This document shows positions 17,319-26,083 of a stretch of DNA of 64,000 nt, piece by piece. The notes under the pieces were generated by a model. It was given only the letters and a program-made list of their open reading frames with translations. It searched no databases and was not told the DNA's origin. This DNA comes from Bog-473 sp963824195 (GTDB taxonomy: Bacteria; Actinomycetota; Acidimicrobiia; Acidimicrobiales; RAAP-2). Location of the stretch: the NCBI GenBank assembly GCA_963824195.1, contig CAWGOJ010000022.1, positions 55,800-119,799 on the forward strand, read 5' to 3'. Both the position numbers and the translations under genes were made by a program. Each line of letters begins with the position of its first letter. The stretch's first letter is position 1.

Positions 17319-18602
17319 TCACCCCTCGCCCCTGGCCCCACGTTCGGCGACGATCTCATGGTGGCGCTCGAGCATGGCGACAGCCTGGGCCTGCAGATCG
17401 GGCGGCGGTTCGGGAAGGCGGACCGGGCCGTGATCGCGGCTGGGCAGGGCGACGGTGGCCTTGGCCGGGCAGGTCACCGTGTCTCGCTGGTTGGTGCCGC
17501 GCATCTCGATGTCGACCACGCAGCGCCCGTCCTCCTGGCGCTTGTCGACGACCTCACCGGTGAGGATGTGGGTGTCGCCGATGTAGTTGAACTTGCGGAT
17601 CTCGCTCGACTGCGAGACCAACCAGCCGTCGTCGCCGACGAAGTCGGTCATGTAGTGGCTGAGCCAACAGTCGCGCATCACTCCGTAGTCGTAGGCCATC
17701 GGGTTGCCGATGGCCTGGGCCCAGGCCGAGTCCCAGTGGACCCGCTGGGCCACGTCGGGTACGCCGTACTCGTTCTTCACGTAGAAGGGGGCGATGCGCT
17801 GACGGTTCTTGTAGGCGATCCGGTTGGTGCAGGGCTCGTAGGGGACGAAGCCGTAGCCGCCGGCGTGGAAGACGATCATGTCCGTGGTCGTCAACGGTCC
17901 TTTCGCCATCGGGCTGAGCACGTCGCCGACGTGCACGTCCTCCCAGTAACGGGGATCTGCTCCCCGGACCTCCTCCGCCTCGTAGACGGCGTCGATCTTC
18001 TCGATGTCCTCGTCCGTGTATGTCGCGGGCTCCAGGGCCGAGTACTTGCCTTTCTCCCGGGCCGTCTTGCGCTCGGTGTGGATGGCCAGTGTCCGCGAGA
18101 TGGCGACGATCTCGGCTCGCTGGTTCATCTTGACGCTGGCATAGGTGACCAGGAGGGAGCGCTCGGCGAACTCGGACTTCTTCTCCACCACCGACTCGGT
18201 CCCACCGAAGCTGTAGAGGTGGTCACCGTCCTGGAGAGGACGGAACCACTGCCAGGTGCTGCCCGAGACGAAGACGTGGATGCCGCGGAACGAGGGCCGC
18301 TTGATCCTCTCCTTCGGCGGATCGCCGTGGAGCGGGCGATTCAGCGCAATCGGGATCATCGGCGGTGCGATCTGCCCGCCCCAGCGCGTCGTCGTGCCGT
18401 ACTCCTCGGAGGCAAAGAGCGGGTTGTCGTCCCCGTAGCTGCGAGCGAAATTGCGCATGGAGTCGGCCGTCGCGGTGGTCAGGAACTCCCGCGCCCCGGA
18501 CGGGGCCCAGCGGCCGACCAGCGCCTTGGCCCGCTCGATGTCGTCTTCCTTGAACTGGAAGTCGGTGGCCTTCTCGAACTCTTCGGATGTCGTGGTCGCC
18601 AT
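17319..18602 (-). CDS. MaoC/FAS1-like double-hotdog dehydratase
   Basis: The 427-residue protein has two hotdog halves. The first includes SYGDDNPLFASEEYGTTTRW and STWQWFRPLQDGDHL, the pattern of FAS1-like dehydratases. The second includes VGDVLSPMAKGPLTTTDMIV, IAPFYVKNEYGVPDVAQRVH and WLSHYMTDFVGDDGWLV. Such proteins hydrate enoyl-CoA or dehydrate hydroxyacyl-CoA. A GGGGGAGC ribosome site precedes ATG 18602. The promoter region holds the AGAGTATACT motif. It overlaps closely with the downstream acyl-CoA dehydrogenase and probably supplies the next reaction. Confidence 0.82.
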   Translation of the reverse strand: MATTTSEEFEKATDFQFKEDDIERAKALVGRWAPSGAREFLTTATADSMRNFARSYGDDNPLFASEEYGTTTRWGGQIAPPMIPIALNRPLHGDPPKERIKRPSFRGIHVFVSGSTWQWFRPLQDGDHLYSFGGTESVVEKKSEFAERSLLVTYASVKMNQRAEIVAISRTLAIHTERKTAREKGKYSALEPATYTDEDIEKIDAVYEAEEVRGADPRYWEDVHVGDVLSPMAKGPLTTTDMIVFHAGGYGFVPYEPCTNRIAYKNRQRIAPFYVKNEYGVPDVAQRVHWDSAWAQAIGNPMAYDYGVMRDCWLSHYMTDFVGDDGWLVSQSSEIRKFNYIGDTHILTGEVVDKRQEDGRCVVDIEMRGTNQRDTVTCPAKATVALPSRDHGPVRLPEPPPDLQAQAVAMLERHHEIVAERGARGEG

Positions 18603-18636
18603 TGCTCCCCCTGGTTGCTCCCGGGTCTGGATTCTC

Positions 18637-18655
18637 CTAAAGAGTATACTAAAAG
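18637..18655 (-). promoter_or_regulatory. AGAGTRTACY motif, site 4
   Basis: CTAAAGAGTATACTAAAAG lies 35 bp upstream of the MaoC-like gene and is the best copy of the motif. Here only one gene (minus strand) can use it, since the neighbouring amidohydrolase ends at 18754. Confidence 0.5.
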
Positions 18656-18753
18656 CTGCACGACGAGCCGCGGGAGGGCGCTCGGTCCGGGACCGGACGC
18701 CGCGGGGTGAGTGGGCTCAGGGGTGGAGCGGGGTGAAGAGTGGAGCGGAGTGT

Positions 18754-19917
18754 TCAGTCCGCGGGCGGGGCGGGGACGCTCGGGAAGAGCTCCTGGAAGG
18801 CGCCGATCCGGATGCGACGGCTGACCGCGGGGTCCACGCCGTCGAAGAGCTCGTGCAGCGTCTTCTGGGTGTGGCCGAAGGTGCCCTCGAAGTGCGGGTA
18901 GTCGCTGCCCCACAGGACGTTCCGCCATCCCATGGCCGAGTTGGCGGCCACGGCGGAGATGTCGTGCTGGAACGACGCGTAGACCTGGTCGTAGAGGAAG
19001 CGACTCGGGAGCTTGGAGAGCGTCGGACGGACCGCGGCGCCGTGCTGGCGATAGCCCTCGTCCATGCGGTCCGCGATGAAGGGCCCCCACGTCGCCCCGC
19101 CCTCGGACACGAGGACCTTGAGGTCGGGATGGCGGTCGAGAGCACCGCAGGCGATGAGCTGGGTGACCGCCCGCTGCCCGCCATAGGTGGTCTCGACATA
19201 GTTGAGGACCGCACCACCGCGGCCGCGGTAGTAGACGCCCGTGCGCTCGGTGGGGTCATGGGGCTCCGTGCCGATGTGGAAGCCGATGACCATACCGGTC
19301 TCGGCGAAGGCGGCCCACAGCGGGTCCCACTCCTCGTCGTTCCACACGGGCCGGCCGATCGGCGGGCGGGTCGGGAGGAAGCCGCACAGGAAGCCGCCCT
19401 CGTGGGCCCGCCTGACCTCGGCTACGGCGTCGTCGATGTCGATCAGGGGAATGGAGGCCACGCACACGAAGCGGGGCGAGTGCCGCTGGAACTCGAGCGC
19501 CCAGTCGTTCAGGGCGCGGCAGCCCTCCTTGACCACGCGTGGCGTCCGGACGTTGAAGGTCCAGATACCGAGGGAGGGGTACATCACCTCGCCCCAGACG
19601 CCCTCGTCGTCCAGGTCCTTGATGCGCGCCACGGGGTCGTTGCCCCCGATGACCCGGTTGATGAAGTCCTCCTCCTTGGTGCCGGTGGGGCGGGCGTTGA
19701 TGCCGAGCCCCGTCTTCGGCTTGTCACTCTTCGGCAGGTCGCGCCGGAACTCCTGGCCGTCGATGTAGATGGTCTCGAAGTCGCCGCTGGGGTCCTTGAC
19801 GCTCCGGGGCAGGCGCTCCCTGACGTCGTCCGGCAACGAGGCGAACAGGTCCGGGGGCTCCATGAGGTGCGAGTCACCCGAGTTCGCCCACAACTTCTTC
19901 TCCGTCAGGTCGCTCAT
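18754..19917 (-). CDS. Amidohydrolase family 2 metal-dependent hydrolase
   Basis: The 387-residue TIM-barrel protein shows the Amidohydro_2 pattern: NSGDSHLMEPPDLF (metal Asp/His site), VIGFHIGTEPHDP, VLVSEGGATWGPF and LWGSDYPHFEGTFG with the catalytic Asp. Relatives include decarboxylases and hydrolases of aromatic or ring-opened acids. A strong GGGAGGG ribosome site precedes ATG 19917. A 21-bp palindrome is centred 48 bp upstream. A second member of the family is encoded at 41,372. Confidence 0.85.
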   Translation of the reverse strand: MSDLTEKKLWANSGDSHLMEPPDLFASLPDDVRERLPRSVKDPSGDFETIYIDGQEFRRDLPKSDKPKTGLGINARPTGTKEEDFINRVIGGNDPVARIKDLDDEGVWGEVMYPSLGIWTFNVRTPRVVKEGCRALNDWALEFQRHSPRFVCVASIPLIDIDDAVAEVRRAHEGGFLCGFLPTRPPIGRPVWNDEEWDPLWAAFAETGMVIGFHIGTEPHDPTERTGVYYRGRGGAVLNYVETTYGGQRAVTQLIACGALDRHPDLKVLVSEGGATWGPFIADRMDEGYRQHGAAVRPTLSKLPSRFLYDQVYASFQHDISAVAANSAMGWRNVLWGSDYPHFEGTFGHTQKTLHELFDGVDPAVSRRIRIGAFQELFPSVPAPPAD

Positions 19918-19954
19918 GCGCCCTCCCTGATCCCGCGCGTGCTTCGGCGCTCAA

Positions 19955-19975
19955 TATGCAAATGATGTTCTCATA
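19955..19975. promoter_or_regulatory. 21-bp palindrome, possible operator
   Basis: TATGcaAAtgatgTTctCATA is symmetrical at the capitalised positions. It is upstream of the amidohydrolase and 53 bp from the 3' end of the tandem GntR regulator gene, so that regulator is a natural candidate to bind it. Binding is inferred. Confidence 0.35.
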
Positions 19976-20027
19976 AGCGTGGCGTGTCAAGCACAGACGG
20001 AAGGTCCAGGTGGGGGTGGCGGCGGGT

Positions 20028-21458
20028 TCAGCGCATGAGGGCGCCGAGCGCCTCGAGGTGCCGGCGCATGCGGTGGCGGGCCAGCTCGCGGTCGCCGTCC
20101 TCGATGGCGCGCGCGATGCCCTCATGGGTGCGCAGCACCTCGGCCCTGATCTGCTTCTGCGCCTTGGGGGCCAGGCGCTCGATCTGGTGCAGACGGCTGA
20201 GACGGATGAGCACCAGGGCGACCAGGTGGAGCACGCGGTTCTGGGCTGCTGCGGCGACGGCGGCGTGGAGGTCGTGCACCGCCTCGACCCGCTCGGCGTC
20301 GGTGGCGTGCTCCTCCCGGGTCAGTGCCTCGTCGAGTCCCGCCCTGCCCACCTCGTCGATACGAGCCGCGGCCAGGTCCGTGATGGCCACCTCCACGCCG
20401 GTGCGCAGCTCGGCCAGCTCGGCCAGCTGCATGCCGCGCCGGGCCAGGTAGATGGCGGCCATCTCGGTGACCGCGTTGGCGCTCGGCGCCATGACGAAGA
20501 GGCCGCCCCCCGGGCCCCGGCGCATGCGGGCGATCTGATGGTGCTCCAGCAGCCGCACGGCCTCACGCAGCAAGGCGCGGCTGACACCCTCGCGCTCGAT
20601 GAGCTCGGGCTCGGTCCCCACCAGCTCCCCGGGCGGCAGACCCTCGGTCACGATGGTCTGGGTGATGTTGCGTGCCACGACCTCCGCGCCCTTGCCCTGA
20701 CCCGACTGGGCCAACACCACCGAGTCGGGCAGCAGCTGGCGGGTGGAGCGGCGGCGGCGGAAGAAGTCAGCCTCGGCCTGCAGGTGCTTGCGCATGCGGT
20801 TACGGGCCAGCCCGGCGTCGCCGGCCATGACGGCCTCGGCGATCATGGCGTGGGCGTGCATGGTCTCCTTCGCGATGGCGCTGCCGAAACGCTGCCAGTC
20901 GGGCGAGTAGAGCTGCGCCACCCGGTTGAAGACGTCGACGAAGAGCTCGAGTCCGGCGTTGCGGCTGATCGCCGCCACCAGGGCGTGGAACTCGCGCGGG
21001 TCGCCATCGGGGGCGATGGGCTCGTCGTCGACGAAGCGCCGGAGCTCGGCCAGGTCGTTCTCGTCGGTGCGCTCCGCCGCCAGCTGGCAGGCGATCTCCT
21101 CGAGGATGATGCGCGCCTCGAAGATCTCGTCGAGGCGCGCATCCACCCGGTGCAGGTACAGCACCACGGCATCGATGACCGCTCCCACCGTGGGCTCGGT
21201 GATGACCAGCCCTCCACCGGGGCCGCGGCGGGTGCGGGCGACCTGCTGGTGCTCCACGAGGCGCACGGCCTCCCGGAACACGGCCCGGCTCACCTGGTAG
21301 CGCTCGAGGAGGTCGGCCTCGGAGCCGAGCACCTCACCCACCGGCCAACCGAGGGCCATGACGTCTTCGATGATGAGGTCTGCCACCTGGGCCGCCCGCT
21401 TGGCATTCGAATCGGCGCCCGGACGAGGCACGTCGCGTGTCGCCGTCGGGGTCGTCAT
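20028..21458 (-). CDS. Tandem FadR-type GntR regulator (two wHTH-FCD units in one chain)
   Basis: The 476-residue protein is an internal duplication. Unit 1 (about residues 20-235) has LGSEADLLERYQVSRAVFRE and RTRRGPGGGLVITEPT. Unit 2 (about 250-476) has VGTEPELIEREGVSRALLRE and RMRRGPGGGLFVMAPS. Each winged helix is followed by an FCD ligand domain with the matching ends HMRKHL-like RNRMRKHLQAEADFF and RHRMRRHLEALGALM. Normal FadR-like proteins have about 230 residues and dimerise, so this may be a covalent dimer. It is divergent from the DUF2889 gene, with an inverted repeat in between. Confidence 0.85.
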   Translation of the reverse strand: MTTPTATRDVPRPGADSNAKRAAQVADLIIEDVMALGWPVGEVLGSEADLLERYQVSRAVFREAVRLVEHQQVARTRRGPGGGLVITEPTVGAVIDAVVLYLHRVDARLDEIFEARIILEEIACQLAAERTDENDLAELRRFVDDEPIAPDGDPREFHALVAAISRNAGLELFVDVFNRVAQLYSPDWQRFGSAIAKETMHAHAMIAEAVMAGDAGLARNRMRKHLQAEADFFRRRRSTRQLLPDSVVLAQSGQGKGAEVVARNITQTIVTEGLPPGELVGTEPELIEREGVSRALLREAVRLLEHHQIARMRRGPGGGLFVMAPSANAVTEMAAIYLARRGMQLAELAELRTGVEVAITDLAAARIDEVGRAGLDEALTREEHATDAERVEAVHDLHAAVAAAAQNRVLHLVALVLIRLSRLHQIERLAPKAQKQIRAEVLRTHEGIARAIEDGDRELARHRMRRHLEALGALMR

Positions 21459-21494
21459 CGGCCAATCCTACCGGGCCAGGTCGCTCGCGACACG

Positions 21495-21534
21495 CTTTTG
21501 ACCAGCGTGTTCGCCAAAAGAGTGGTCCGAAAAG
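21495..21534. promoter_or_regulatory. Inverted repeat in divergent promoter, possible GntR autoregulatory site
   Basis: CTTTTGACCA (21495-21504) is mirrored by TGGTCCGAAAAG (21523-21534), with a second CAAAAG at 21515-21520 pairing with CTTTTG. It lies 37 bp upstream of the tandem GntR start and before the promoter of the DUF2889 gene. Confidence 0.35.
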
Positions 21535-21556
21535 GTGCACCGCCGGATAAGCAGCG

Positions 21557-21607
21557 TACAATGAAAACATGGTTTGCGAAGAGGCGGGTGGGTGGAGGCG
21601 CCGCTGA
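21557..21607 (+). promoter_or_regulatory. Promoter -10 (TACAAT) followed by a 12-codon leaderless-looking upstream ORF
   Basis: TACAAT at 21557-21562 is followed after 6 nt by an ATG (21569) that opens a 12-codon frame ending in TGA at 21607. This frame overlaps the start of the DUF2889 gene in another frame. It could be a short leader peptide or chance. Confidence 0.3.
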
Positions 21608-22590
21608 CCTCGCCCCCCTCGGATCCCGTCGTCGCGCCCCCGGTGCGCCGGCCCGGTTCGGTCCGGCGCACGTCGACCGTGCTGATGTTCTGGCCGGACG
21701 GTCTGGGCACCGACCTCCACCTCAAGGGCAGAGCCCGCGACCTGCTCACCCCCGAGCTCGGTGATCCCGTGGTGGTGAACCATTCAGACCTTCATGCCGT
21801 GACCGGGCGCGAGCGTGACATCCGGCGCATCGAGGCCGACCCGGAACCCGCGGATCTGAAGCGGCTCGTGGGCTCCCGGGCCGGCGCCAACCTCCGCTCC
21901 GCCATCGCACAGGAGCTCCCGGACGAAGTTGCGCACGGGACGCCGCTCTACCTGCTGCTCGACGACCTCGCCGGCTCGACCCTGATTTCCGGCTTCGCCT
22001 TCCTCCGCTGGGCCGACCACGTACCGATGATCAAGAACCGGGTCGCCAACGCCCCCCGCCGCATCATGCGCGACATCTGCTCGGGCTTCCGCGACGGCGC
22101 CAGCTCGTTGCTCAGCGACGGCTCCATCTCGGGCCTGCGCCAGAACACGGCCCGTCCCGGCCCGCTGGCTGATCCCGCCGACCCCCTGGGCTGGCACGAG
22201 CTCGACGACCCTCCCCAGATCGCCATGCGGCGGGCGCGCCGGATCGACGTGTGGGACGAGGACGGGGTGCTCGGGATCGACGCCATGTTCCGCGACAGCT
22301 GCTGGGACCCCGACGGCGCCGAAGTCGTGGTGCACGAATACCAGATCACGGGCCGGGCCAACCGTGCGACGGGGACGCTCCTGTCCGTCGACGCCCTGCC
22401 GCGGGTGCTGCCCTACGTGGAGTGCCCGGGGGCGGCGCCCAACGCGTCGTGGATGGCCGGGACGGATCTGCGGGCGATGCGCACCGAGGTGCTGCAGCGG
22501 CTGCGAGCCACCGACTGCTGCACCCATCTGAACGACGGCTTGCGCTCCCTGGCCGAGGTGCCCGTGCTCGCCGCATCACTTCCGGATTGA
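21592..22590 (+). CDS. DUF2889 family protein
   Basis: The product of about 332 residues ends with the DUF2889 signature CCTHLNDGLRSLAEVP, preceded by VVVHEYQITGRANRATG, LPYVECPGAAPNASW and a WDEDGVLGIDAMFRDSCWDP segment. DUF2889 proteins have no established activity. They often lie beside SCP-x thiolases and DUF35 proteins in actinobacterial lipid clusters, as here. GTG 21592 follows an AGAGG-like stretch; TTG 21574 in the same frame is an alternative start. Confidence 0.75.
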   Translation: MEAPLTSPPSDPVVAPPVRRPGSVRRTSTVLMFWPDGLGTDLHLKGRARDLLTPELGDPVVVNHSDLHAVTGRERDIRRIEADPEPADLKRLVGSRAGANLRSAIAQELPDEVAHGTPLYLLLDDLAGSTLISGFAFLRWADHVPMIKNRVANAPRRIMRDICSGFRDGASSLLSDGSISGLRQNTARPGPLADPADPLGWHELDDPPQIAMRRARRIDVWDEDGVLGIDAMFRDSCWDPDGAEVVVHEYQITGRANRATGTLLSVDALPRVLPYVECPGAAPNASWMAGTDLRAMRTEVLQRLRATDCCTHLNDGLRSLAEVPVLAASLPD

Positions 22591-22627
22591 TCGACTGAAG
22601 GAGAAGCCCGATGGAGGCATTACCGCA

Positions 22628-23845
22628 ATGACAGAGACGCTCAAGGACAAGACGGCCATCGTCGGCATCGGGGCCACGCCCTACTACCGGCGCGGCGAGT
22701 CGCTGCCCCAGACCGAGCTCGAGCTCGCCGGCAAGGCGATCCTCGGCGCGCTCGACGACGCCGGCCTCACGATCAAGGACCTCGACGGGTTCACCATCTA
22801 CTCGAGCTCGTGCGACCCCGCCCAGGTGGCATCGGTCCTCGGCGTCCCGGAAGTGCGCTTCGCCGCCTCACTGACGTCCGGCGGCGGGGGCTCGGCCGGC
22901 TCCCTCGGATTGGCGTCGTCGGCGATCGTCTCGGGACAGGCCGAGGTGTGCGTGACCCTGATGACGCTGCAGCAGGCGAAGCGCCGGCTGGGCGGCAGCG
23001 CCGTCGGCGGCGGAGGGCCCGGGCTCGGAGGCGGGGGCAGTCCGTACGGGGGGGGCGGCGTGCCCAACTACGCGGCCTTCATCAGCGGCGCGGGGATGAT
23101 GGCGCCCGGGCACAGCTTCGCCCTCCTGACCAGACGGCACATGGAGCTCTACGGCACGAAGCGGGAGCACCTGGCGGAGGTGTGCATCTCGCAGCGCGAG
23201 AACGCCATCCGGCGCCCGACGGCCATCCGAAAGGACCCCCTCACGCTCGACGAGTACTTCAACGCGCGGATGATCAGCGACCCACTGTGCCTCTTCGACT
23301 ACACGATGGAGACCGACGGCGCGGTCGCCGCGGTCGTGACATCGGCCGAGCGGGCCAAGGACCTGCGCCAGAAGCCGGTGTACATCGGCGGCACCGCGCA
23401 CGGCGGTGCGGGACGCTGGGGCTCGGCGATCTTCACGTACTTCCAGATGCCCGACGAGTACTTCGCCTCCTCGGGGAACCGGCCCGTGGCCAAGCGCATG
23501 TACGAGATGGCGGGCATGGGCCCCGAGGACGTGGACGTCGCGCTGTTCTACGACCACTTTTCCCCCATGGTGATCATGCAGCTCGAGGACTACGGGTTCT
23601 GCCCCATCGGTGAGGGCGGGCCGTTCGTGGCCGACGGCAACATCCGCTGGAAGGGTGGCTCCATCCCCGTCAACACGCACGGCGGGCACCTCTCGGAGGC
23701 CTACATCATCGGCATGACCCACATCCGCGAGGCGGTCGAGCAGCTCCGGGGTGTCGCGGTCAACCAGGTCGACGACGCCGAGGTGGCCGTCGTGACCGGC
23801 GGGCCGTCCGGGCTGCCCATCAGCGGCACGCTGCTGCACAACTGA
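22628..23845 (+). CDS. SCP-x-type thiolase-fold lipid-transfer protein (Ltp-like)
   Basis: The 405-residue protein has the thiolase fold of SCP-x/Ltp proteins: KTAIVGIGATPYYRRGESLP, an acyl-binding region with REHLAEVCISQRENAIRRPT, and PVNTHGGHLSEAYIIGMTHI near the end. The usual nucleophilic Cys position reads GGGGSAGSLGLASS, so ordinary thiolysis is unlikely. Ltp2-type enzymes instead perform retro-aldol cleavage of steroid side chains together with a DUF35 protein, which is encoded next. An unusual glycine-rich insert (GGGGPGLGGGGSPYGGGG) occupies residues about 127-147. Confidence 0.85.
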   Translation: MTETLKDKTAIVGIGATPYYRRGESLPQTELELAGKAILGALDDAGLTIKDLDGFTIYSSSCDPAQVASVLGVPEVRFAASLTSGGGGSAGSLGLASSAIVSGQAEVCVTLMTLQQAKRRLGGSAVGGGGPGLGGGGSPYGGGGVPNYAAFISGAGMMAPGHSFALLTRRHMELYGTKREHLAEVCISQRENAIRRPTAIRKDPLTLDEYFNARMISDPLCLFDYTMETDGAVAAVVTSAERAKDLRQKPVYIGGTAHGGAGRWGSAIFTYFQMPDEYFASSGNRPVAKRMYEMAGMGPEDVDVALFYDHFSPMVIMQLEDYGFCPIGEGGPFVADGNIRWKGGSIPVNTHGGHLSEAYIIGMTHIREAVEQLRGVAVNQVDDAEVAVVTGGPSGLPISGTLLHN

Positions 23846-23887
23846 TCACGGCGACAAACGAGCGCGAGGAAAGAGGAGAAGAGAACG

Positions 23888-24328
23888 ATGACCGACTTGA
23901 AGCAGGGGACGTTCCCCTCCATGATGCAGGACCCCTTCGCCGACGACCTGACACAGCCCTTCTGGGACGCCGCAGCCGAGGGGCGGGTGACCGCACCCAA
24001 GTGCACCAAGTGCGGGACCTTCGTCCTCCCGCCGCAGCCGTTCTGCTTCGAGTGCCAGAGCCAGGCCTTCGAGTGGGTCGATCTGCCCGGCACCGGGACC
24101 ATCTACACCTACACCGTGGTCCGCCACCCCCTGGCCCCGCAGCTGGCCGAGGTGGTGCCCTACGTGTCGGGCGTGGTGGAGCTGGACGGGACCCAGGGCG
24201 CAGGGGCACGGCTGCTGCTCAACATCACCGACGCCGACCCCGAGACGGTCAAGATCGGCGACAAGGTGCAGATCTGGTTCGACCAGGTCAGCGATACCTT
24301 CCCGCTTCCGCGGGCCCGGATGGCCTGA
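23888..24328 (+). CDS. DUF35 OB-fold/zinc-ribbon partner of the thiolase
   Basis: The 146-residue protein has a rubredoxin-like zinc ribbon CTKCGTFVLPPQPFCFEC followed by an OB-fold with GTIYTYTVVRHPLAP and IGDKVQIWF. DUF35 proteins bind acyl-CoA and form complexes with SCP-x-type thiolases. The strong purine-rich ribosome site (AGAGGAGAAGAGA) precedes ATG 23888, and the gene lies 42 bp after the thiolase, supporting a complex. Confidence 0.88.
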   Translation: MTDLKQGTFPSMMQDPFADDLTQPFWDAAAEGRVTAPKCTKCGTFVLPPQPFCFECQSQAFEWVDLPGTGTIYTYTVVRHPLAPQLAEVVPYVSGVVELDGTQGAGARLLLNITDADPETVKIGDKVQIWFDQVSDTFPLPRARMA

Positions 24329-24335
24329 GGCCGGT

Positions 24336-24980
24336 ATGGGAGGGCCCAAGGCAGCGCCGGCGAGCCGGGCCGGGCGACCCCGTCGCTTCGAGTCCGAGGA
24401 CGAGCTGCGCATCCTGCTCGACGCGGCGCTCGTCGTCATGGCGCGTAACGGGTACGCCGATGCCGCGGTGGCGGACATCTTGCGCGAGGCCGACCTGTCG
24501 ACGCGCTCGTTCTACCGGCACTTCGAGTCGAAGGACCAGCTGCTCTGCGCTCTCTTCCGTCGTGAGGCGGAGGCGGCAGCGGCGCGGCTCAACGCCAAGG
24601 TGGGCGCCGCCGGCGACCCGCGGGCCGCTCTCGACGCCTGGATCGACGAGATCCTGAGCTTCGGCCAGCACCGCGTCAAGGCGGCCCGCGTGATGGTGCT
24701 CGGCTCGCCTGGCGCCATGAAGGCCGAGGGCTACGCCGAGGAGATGCGCCACGCTTCCGAACTGCTGATGGCGCCGCTCGAGTCGCTGCTGGCCGCGGGT
24801 GCGGCGGACGGCTCGTTCCCGCTCACCGACCCCGCCGCCGATGCGCCGCTCGTCCAGTCGGTGGTGTGGGCGGCCGCCGGCCTCAACCCCACGCGCCACA
24901 AGCCGGCGACGAGGGCGGAGGCGTCACGCCACGTGCGCGCGTTCTGCGAACGCGCCCTGGGGGTGGCGACGGAGGAGTGA
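24336..24980 (+). CDS. TetR family regulator
   Basis: The 214-residue protein has the TetR helix-turn-helix AAVADILREADLSTRSFYRH followed by FESKDQLLCALFRREAE. The C-terminal ligand domain is divergent, as usual. It starts 8 nt after the DUF35 stop, so it is probably the last gene of the thiolase operon and may control it. An operator was not identified. Confidence 0.85.
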   Translation: MGGPKAAPASRAGRPRRFESEDELRILLDAALVVMARNGYADAAVADILREADLSTRSFYRHFESKDQLLCALFRREAEAAAARLNAKVGAAGDPRAALDAWIDEILSFGQHRVKAARVMVLGSPGAMKAEGYAEEMRHASELLMAPLESLLAAGAADGSFPLTDPAADAPLVQSVVWAAAGLNPTRHKPATRAEASRHVRAFCERALGVATEE

Positions 24981-25000
24981 GCCCGGGCTGGGCGAACGGA

Positions 25001-26083
25001 TCAGCCCGAGGCCCGGTCGGCGAGCGACCAGAGGGCGGGCTCGCCGTCCTCGACCACGACGGTGCCGTCGATCTCGAGCACCCGGAGGTGGGACACGGTC
25101 TCGCCCACCGCGGCACGGCGCATGAAGCCGGCGATGTCGTCCCAGGGCCTCGACCACTTCATATGGGCCGCGATGTCCCAGGCGCTGTGGGGGCCCTCGC
25201 GCAGGATTGCCACCACCTCGGCGAAGCGGTCGCGGTGGTGCTGGCGCAGCTCCTCGAGCCGCGTGTGAAGGTCGTCAAACCGGTACTCGTGGGCCGGCAG
25301 GACCTCGCCGACGCGGTAGGGCTCGAGCTTGTCGAGCGACAACAGGTAGTCGCCCAGCGGGTTCGCTCCGGCCTGGGGGTGGAACGGGATGTTCGGGGTA
25401 ATGCGCGGCAGCACGTGGTCGCCCGAGAGCATGAGCTCCTGGCGTGACTCGTAGAAGCAGAGGTGGCCCGGCGAGTGCCCCGGCGTCCAGATGGCCTGGA
25501 GGTCCCAACCGGGCACCTCGGGGCGCGCCCCGTCTTCGAGGAGCACGTCGGGGACGACGGCGTCGACCAGCGGGCGGACCGGCATGGCCGCGTTGCGCAG
25601 CGGCTCGAGCTCCTCGGCGGGCGCCCCCATGCGGCGCAGCGCGGCGGCCACCCGGTCGAGCAGGTCGTCGGGCTCGTCGTAACGGTCGTGGACGAGATCG
25701 GCGTCGGCCGGGTGCAGGGAGATCCACGCCCCCGAGGCCTCGCGGATCCGGCCGGCCAGGCCGTAGTGGTCGGGGTGGATGTGAGTCACCATGACGCCCT
25801 GGACGTCACCGATGTCGCAACCGGCCTCGGCCATGCCGTTTTGAAGCGCGCCGAACGCGTCGTCGGTGTTCCACCCGGCGTCAATCAGGTACGGCCCGCG
25901 GTCGGTCTCGAAGAGGTAGACGAGGACGTAGCGCAGCGAGTTGTTGGGCAGGGGCACCGGGATGCTCCACAGCCCGGGCCGGACCTTCTCGACACCGGGG
26001 AACGGGTCGTTGGCCGCCGCCGCGCCGCGGGCCCGCTGCGCATGCGGCGGGTGCGCGTGGGTGTGCTTCGATGTCGAGGTCAC
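25001..26083 (-). CDS. Metallo-beta-lactamase-fold hydrolase
   Basis: The 360-residue protein carries the binuclear metal motif THIHPDHYGLAGRI, GHSPGHLCFYES, LSGDH and PAHEYRF. A C-terminal region (HMKWSRPWDDIAGFMRRAAV, VSHLRVLEI) resembles the winged-helix tail of actinobacterial members. GTG 26083 overlaps the stop of the upstream dehydrogenase (GTGA), so translation is coupled. It may be a thioesterase or lactonase finishing the pathway; the substrate is not evident. The histidine-rich start (HTHAHPPHAQ) is disordered. Confidence 0.83.
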   Translation of the reverse strand: MTSTSKHTHAHPPHAQRARGAAAANDPFPGVEKVRPGLWSIPVPLPNNSLRYVLVYLFETDRGPYLIDAGWNTDDAFGALQNGMAEAGCDIGDVQGVMVTHIHPDHYGLAGRIREASGAWISLHPADADLVHDRYDEPDDLLDRVAAALRRMGAPAEELEPLRNAAMPVRPLVDAVVPDVLLEDGARPEVPGWDLQAIWTPGHSPGHLCFYESRQELMLSGDHVLPRITPNIPFHPQAGANPLGDYLLSLDKLEPYRVGEVLPAHEYRFDDLHTRLEELRQHHRDRFAEVVAILREGPHSAWDIAAHMKWSRPWDDIAGFMRRAAVGETVSHLRVLEIDGTVVVEDGEPALWSLADRASG

